From Desulfobacterales bacterium (GTDB taxonomy: Bacteria > Desulfobacterota > Desulfobacteria > Desulfobacterales > ETH-SRB1): DNA of 10,258 bases. The notes under the pieces were generated by a model. That model ran no database searches, was not told the DNA's origin, and saw only the letters and a program-made list of their open reading frames with translations. A program made the translations under genes and the position numbers. Below, piece after piece: positions 7,435-10,258 of this stretch. The stretch covers positions 1 to 10,258 of the forward strand of contig JASEIZ010000058.1 of the NCBI GenBank assembly GCA_030017395.1. Reading direction: 5' to 3'. Numbering within the stretch: the first letter of the stretch is position 1; the number at the start of each line of letters is the position of its first letter.

Positions 7435-8458
7435 TATAGGTGTAAGTTCCACAAAAATCGGTGTTGTTGGAGGTGGAAGCTGGGGAACAGCTTTGGCCAA
7501 TCTTCTTGGCCGGAAAGGTTTTAATGTTGACCTGTGGGTGTTTGAATCTGAAGTAATTAAGCAAATTAAGGAACTAAAAGAAAACAGGCTGTTTCTTCCC
7601 GGCATTTCCCTTTCTTCAAACATATGCCCGTCAAACGATCTGTCTCGAGTTGTATCGGGCAAAGACTTGGTTGTTATTGTCGTGCCGTCTCACTTTATGA
7701 GGAAAACATCACATAAAATTGCCGAATATGTTTCAAGGGATACCATCATAGTTTCCGCCTCAAAAGGTATTGAAAACAAAACTCATTTAACCATGTCCGG
7801 CGTGCTTAAAGAAACGCTTCCGAAAATTCCCGAGAAGCATATTGCTGCTCTTTCCGGCCCCAGCTTTGCCCGTGAAGTTGCTTCAAACGTTCCGACCTTA
7901 GTCGCTGTAGCATCAAAGAACAAAAAGACGGCTTCCTTTGTACAGCATGTGTTTGCCACACCTCTTTTTAGAGTATACACAAATAACGATATTATCGGAG
8001 TGGAATTAGGCGGTTCCATCAAGAACGTAATTGCCATTGCCTCGGGAATGATCGATGGGCTCGGTTTTGGCCTGAATACCAGAGCCGCCCTTATTACCAG
8101 AGGTCTTACGGAAATCAGGCGTCTTGGCTTAAAGCTCGGGGCAAACCCACGCACATTCACCGGCTTAGCCGGCGTTGGAGACCTGATCCTGACCTGTACC
8201 GGCAAGTTAAGCCGTAATTATACTGTCGGTAAACAGTTGGGCCAGGGGAAAAGGTTGCAGGATATCCTATCTGAAATGCGCATGGTTGCAGAAGGAATTA
8301 AAACAGCCAAGTCTGTTTACAACCTGTCTCACAAGATTGGCGTTGAAATGCCGATTTCTCATGAGATTTACCATATAATTTATGACGATGCCTCTCCCAA
8401 AGAAGCGTTGAACAAGCTAATGACTCGTGATCTTAAGCATGAGCTGGATGAATTATAG
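7427..8458 (+). CDS. gpsA: Glycerol-3-phosphate dehydrogenase [NAD(P)+]
   Basis: Cytoplasmic enzyme that reduces dihydroxyacetone phosphate to sn-glycerol 3-phosphate with NAD(P)H, the entry step to phospholipid synthesis. The 343 residues show the N-terminal Rossmann loop [15 protein letters not shown] (10-24), SASKGIEN (110-117), [10 protein letters not shown] (142-151), [13 protein letters not shown] (195-207) with the catalytic-type Lys199, [10 protein letters not shown] (217-226), [17 protein letters not shown] (248-264) and [12 protein letters not shown] (287-298). Length and motif order match the bacterial family. The start lies inside the last codons of gyrA, after a purine-rich stretch (GGAAGAGGAAAAGG) that can serve as ribosome site, so translation is likely coupled to gyrA. 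No terminator with a T-run follows, but palindromic repeats begin 16 nt after the stop. Confidence 0.96.
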   Translation: MNNIGVSSTKIGVVGGGSWGTALANLLGRKGFNVDLWVFESEVIKQIKELKENRLFLPGISLSSNICPSNDLSRVVSGKDLVVIVVPSHFMRKTSHKIAEYVSRDTIIVSASKGIENKTHLTMSGVLKETLPKIPEKHIAALSGPSFAREVASNVPTLVAVASKNKKTASFVQHVFATPLFRVYTNNDIIGVELGGSIKNVIAIASGMIDGLGFGLNTRAALITRGLTEIRRLGLKLGANPRTFTGLAGVGDLILTCTGKLSRNYTVGKQLGQGKRLQDILSEMRMVAEGIKTAKSVYNLSHKIGVEMPISHEIYHIIYDDASPKEALNKLMTRDLKHELDEL

Positions 8459-8474
8459 ACACAACGAGAGCAAG

Positions 8475-8552
8475 GATTGATGATTGTCGATTGTTGATTG
8501 TTGATTGAAAAGATAGAGCGAAGCGATTCCATCAATCATAAATCAACAATCC
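8475..8552. repeat. Intergenic palindromic repeat C (TTGATTG words)
   Basis: Just after gpsA, the left arm (8475-8507) is a run of the word TTGATTG and close variants. The right arm (8529-8552) contains its complement as CAATC/AATCAACAATCC. Between the arms sits AGAGCGAAGCGATT, whose GAGCGAAGCGA (8516-8526) is identical to the core on the minus strand of repeat A (544-554) and one base different from repeat B (1610-1620). It is non-coding. With repeat D, the D' half-copy and a doubtful short reading frame, it accounts for most of the 367-bp gap between gpsA and radC; 8553-8587 shows nothing recognisable. Confidence 0.6.
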
Positions 8553-8587
8553 AAAGAGGTCGGAGGCAATTGAGGTAATATTTAAGT

Positions 8588-8665
8588 GTAACCGTTCACG
8601 GTTTACAGTTATCGGTTCACGGTTGAAAAACTGTGAACTGTGAACCGACAACCGTGAACTGTTAC
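8588..8665. repeat. Intergenic palindromic repeat D (GGTTCAC/GTGAACC words)
   Basis: The left arm (8588-8624) is built from ACCGTTCACGG/CGGTTCACGG words and the right arm (8631-8665) from CTGTGAACTGTGAACCG and its variants. The outer parts pair well: the first 16 bases of the left arm match the complement of the right end with one mismatch. The inner parts pair out of register because the words repeat. The segment 8623-8665 recurs at 8773-8815. Confidence 0.65.
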
Positions 8666-8709
8666 CACTTTTTCATTTACGAGAGGTTAATATATTTTTT
8701 GGTTTAGAT

Positions 8710-8793
8710 GTGAAAGAATTAATTCAAGAGTTAAAATCCATATCCAAAATGCTTCAATCGTTGCATAGTTCATTGAAAAACTGTGAACTGTGA
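8710..8793 (+). pseudogene. Possible short helical reading frame cut off by a repeat
   Basis: A GTG-started frame reads VKELIQELKSISKMLQSLHS, continues SLKNCEL and then stops. Its first 20 residues form a clean amphipathic helix, and the sense codons look gene-like. The frame runs straight into repeat D', which supplies the last codons and the TGA. This suggests a small coiled-coil protein gene whose 3' part was replaced by the repeat, or a chance open frame. There is no well-placed ribosome site; GAGAGG lies more than 20 nt upstream. Confidence 0.22.
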
Positions 8794-8815
8794 ACCGACA
8801 ACTGTGAACTGTTAC
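8773..8815. repeat. Half-copy D' of repeat D, directly upstream of radC
   Basis: This 43-bp direct repeat of 8623-8665 is identical except for one C/T change (42 of 43). It contains only the right arm, so it has no partner arm of its own and could pair instead with the left arm of repeat D about 150 nt upstream. It ends 10 nt before the radC start codon and therefore forms that gene's immediate leader. Confidence 0.8.
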
Positions 8816-8825
8816 ATTTAATTAA

Positions 8826-9551
8826 ATGAGAAAGACCACAGCTCATAAAGGAACGGGACACAGGCAAAGATTGCGGGACAAATTTCTTGCTTCAGGCCTG
8901 TCCGGGTTTCATGACTACGAAGTGATCGAGCTTCTTCTCACCCTTGCCACTCCGCAAAAGGACTGCAAAGAAACCGCTAAAGCCGCTTTAAAAAAGTTTA
9001 AGACTCTCCAGAAAGTACTTGAAGCATCCGCTGAAGAGCTTTGCATGATTGATGGTATAGGCCCTAAAAATTTAATCGGCTTGAAACTGATAAAAGATGT
9101 TGCCGACAGGTATCTGAAAAAGAAATTAATAGAAAAAAAGCCTCTTAACAACTCAAAAGAATTATTTGAATATCTATACCACAGTATGAAGGGAAAAAGC
9201 AGGGAGAGTTTTAAGGTATTTTTTTTAGATGCAAAAAATAATGTTATTGCAGTCGAAACACTCTTTCAAGGCACATTAACCGCCAGTTCTGTTTACCCAA
9301 GGGAGGTTGTCCATGCAGCTCTAAATAAGCACGCTGCGGCGCTCATTTTTGCCCATAACCATCCTTCAGGAGATCCAGAACCATCCATAGAAGACATCTC
9401 CTTAACTAAGCAGCTTGTTTTTGCATGCAAAACAATGGGGATAACCGTTCATGAACATTTGGTAATAGGAAATAATAATTATTTCAGCTTTGCGGACCAG
9501 GGATATATTGCCGGAATGAATCGCGAGTTTGAAATAATAAATAGAAGGTAA
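8826..9551 (+). CDS. radC: RadC family protein (UPF0758, JAB/MPN metalloprotease fold)
   Basis: RadC/UPF0758 family protein. Despite the name, a direct role in DNA repair is not established. The 241 residues have an N-terminal helical region with a helix-hairpin-helix segment (MIDGIGPKNLIGLKLI, 74-89) and a C-terminal JAB domain (about 106-228). The metal-site motif is intact: Glu144 in AVETLFQGT, then HNHPSGDPEPSIEDISLT with His177, His179 and Asp190. Length is normal for the family, so the protein is predicted to bind zinc. No Shine-Dalgarno sequence precedes the ATG; the upstream bases are ATTTAATTA and then repeat D', so expression may be weak or depend on the leader. The gene is separated from gpsA by 367 bp of repeats and is probably not in that operon. 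Confidence 0.93.
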   Translation: MRKTTAHKGTGHRQRLRDKFLASGLSGFHDYEVIELLLTLATPQKDCKETAKAALKKFKTLQKVLEASAEELCMIDGIGPKNLIGLKLIKDVADRYLKKKLIEKKPLNNSKELFEYLYHSMKGKSRESFKVFFLDAKNNVIAVETLFQGTLTASSVYPREVVHAALNKHAAALIFAHNHPSGDPEPSIEDISLTKQLVFACKTMGITVHEHLVIGNNNYFSFADQGYIAGMNREFEIINRR

Positions 9552-9564
9552 AAGCTCAGCCACT

Positions 9565-9584
9565 AAGGCACAAAGGCACAAAAG
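9565..9584. repeat. Short tandem word repeat (AAGGCAC) after radC
   Basis: AAGGCAC, AAAGGCAC and AAAAGG follow one another 14 nt after the radC stop. The composition resembles one arm of the word-built palindromes elsewhere in the window, but I found no complementary arm before the insertion sequence. It may be a half element, like D'. The rest of 9552-9712 is AT-rich and holds only a weak hairpin (9668-9697, CTT and GACT pairing with AGTC and AAG). Confidence 0.4.
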
Positions 9585-9712
9585 GACTTTAATTTTAAAC
9601 TTTTATCAAAAAGAGAAGAAAAAAATTGCAGATACAGCATGCACTATGCGTTAGGAATTGTTATAATCTTGGTGACTGGTTTATTGTAGTCAAGTTTTAT
9701 TTAAAAAAATTA

Positions 9713-9780
9713 GCAGAAAATTATTATGTGCGAGAATGGGCCACCATTAAGCTCGTCGGAGCTCATGATAATTTTTCTGC
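9713..9780. other. Long inverted repeat enclosing two small hairpins
   Basis: GCAGAAAATTATTATG (9713-9728) pairs with CATGATAATTTTTCTGC (9764-9780) along almost its whole length, with a one-base bulge and one G-T pair or mismatch depending on strand. Inside are two perfect 5-bp hairpins: AATGG/CCATT (9735-9739 and 9744-9748) and AGCTC/GAGCT (9750-9754 and 9759-9763). The result is a compact cloverleaf-like fold. It may be the outer domain of the insertion sequence's non-coding RNA or an end structure recognised by the transposase; the strand is unknown. Confidence 0.5.
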
Positions 9781-9841
9781 GGGTTATAAACACTATATTG
9801 CGCATTTGAATATCCTGTTTTTTAGCTTTAGTCATAGAGAG

Positions 9842-9985
9842 CGTCACCTTACCCATCCTGGTATTTGAGAGTCTCAACAGAGCTCTAACCTTGCTTTATC
9901 GGAAATAGGTGACGACGGGGAGCCGTAAAAGCTTTGCGAGAAGGTCGATAGTATCGCCTTAATGACACCAATGGTGGTCTCCCCG
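9842..9985 (-). ncRNA. Candidate IS110/IS1111 bridge (seeker) RNA region
   Basis: Two adjacent stem-closed domains lie 12 nt beyond the transposase stop. Domain 1 is closed by a perfect 8-bp stem, CGTCACCT (9842-9849) with AGGTGACG (9907-9914), and contains the hairpin TTGAG/CTCAA (9865-9869 and 9873-9877) and the palindrome AGAGCTCT. Domain 2 is closed by a perfect 7-bp stem, CGGGGAG (9916-9922) with CTCCCCG (9979-9985), and contains two smaller hairpins (9941-9960 and 9964-9979). Bridge RNAs of IS110 elements carry two such internal-loop domains, one pairing with target DNA and one with donor DNA, and in the IS1111 group they lie downstream of the transposase gene. The structure is seen; its function and strand are inferred. 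Confidence 0.45.
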
Positions 9986-9997
9986 CCTTCACACAAC

Positions 9998-10258
9998 TTA
10001 AGCTGCTAATTTATAATGATTTTGCTTAGTGTAATTTTCTATATATATCGTGTTATTATGGACAATGGCAAAAATAATACCAAGAATCTTTCTGGTAATA
10101 GCGATCAATGCCTTCATTTTAAGCATACCTCTGTCAAGCATTTGTTTATATTTCTCATGCATAATCCCAGTCGATTTGACCATGTTAATGGCTGCAAAAA
10201 AGAGCAGCTTACGCATCATGGGACGCCCCCGCTTGGAGATACGGCGCTGTCCTTTAAA
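9998..10258 (-). CDS. IS110-family transposase, C-terminal fragment (partial)
   Basis: The last 86 residues of the transposase, open at the right edge of the window; the frame runs unbroken to the final base. It reads FKGQRRISKRGRPMMRKLLF, then FAAINMVKSTG, HEKYKQMLDRGMLKMKALIA, ITRKILGIIFAIV and HNNTIYIENYTKQ. The sequence ISKRGRPMMRKLLFFAA followed by a MKALIAITRKIL helix is the characteristic end of the Transposase_20 domain of IS110/IS1111 enzymes. These enzymes pair a RuvC-like DEDD domain with this C-terminal serine-containing domain and move DNA with an RNA guide. The RuvC domain and catalytic serine lie outside the window. The C-terminus extends a few residues past the usual IENYT end (KQNHYKLAA). 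No frameshift is seen in this part. Confidence 0.87.
   Translation of the reverse strand, partial: FKGQRRISKRGRPMMRKLLFFAAINMVKSTGIMHEKYKQMLDRGMLKMKALIAITRKILGIIFAIVHNNTIYIENYTKQNHYKLAA

Larger units (their letters stand above)
9713..10258 (-). mobile_element. 3' part of an IS110-family insertion sequence (partial, end uncertain)
   Basis: This comprises the C-terminal end of an IS110-type transposase gene and its structured non-coding flank. The element continues past the right edge of the window. The transposase-distal boundary is not defined: no terminal inverted repeat or target duplication is visible, as expected for IS110 elements. I place it at the outermost strong stem (9713) only as a minimum. 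The long non-coding region downstream of the gene favours the IS1111-type arrangement. Confidence 0.6.

Noticed and set aside
7144..7662. 172-codon minus-strand open frame across the gyrA/gpsA junction
   Set aside because: It is a shadow of two confidently identified genes with intact motifs on the plus strand.
8475..8815. Possible CRISPR-like array between gpsA and radC
   Set aside because: The repeated words are only 7-10 nt, spacing is irregular, the arms are mutually complementary, and there are no unique spacers or cas genes.
9626..9868. Open frame of 80 codons on the plus strand after radC
   Set aside because: It runs through the strong inverted repeat and hairpins of the insertion-sequence flank, has no family resemblance, and its composition looks non-coding.

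Overview
The window looks chromosomal and comes from a fairly AT-rich anaerobic bacterium, most likely a Desulfobacterota (deltaproteobacterial sulfate-reducer type). Two things point there. The first gene is an AhbA-type siroheme decarboxylase, part of the alternative heme pathway typical of sulfate reducers. The gaps between genes are filled with short palindromic repeats, including a GTCATTCCGGC/GCCGGAAT element of a kind I associate with these genomes. The assignment is inference from content; there is no rRNA or other direct marker.

Layout, left to right. A strong terminator (22-55) closes an unseen upstream gene. It is followed by ahbA (+), a carbon-nitrogen hydrolase (nitrilase family, +), and then, on the minus strand, a 56-residue two-helix membrane protein and rmuC with its own likely promoter. 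A MITE-like palindrome (3360-3478) flanked by 12-bp direct repeats separates rmuC from a 51-residue membrane protein on the plus strand. Next is a tight plus-strand block: an AI-2E family membrane protein, gyrA and gpsA, whose reading frames overlap by 1 and 8 nt. A repeat-rich gap of 367 bp leads to radC. The last 0.6 kb is the 3' end of an IS110-family insertion sequence: the C-terminal 86 residues of its transposase (minus strand, running off the window) and a highly structured non-coding stretch that may encode its bridge (seeker) RNA.

How the parts relate. Most genes are housekeeping: DNA topology (gyrA), phospholipid precursor supply (gpsA), heme synthesis (ahbA) and DNA maintenance (rmuC). 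The gyrA block is probably co-transcribed and translationally coupled. The less ordinary content lies between genes. Several palindromes are built from short repeated words, three of them share a GAGCGAAGCGA-like core, and most sit just after stop codons. One repeat forms the whole immediate leader of radC. The candidate bridge RNA of the IS110 element is the most interesting signal. Two small membrane-protein genes are also easy to miss.
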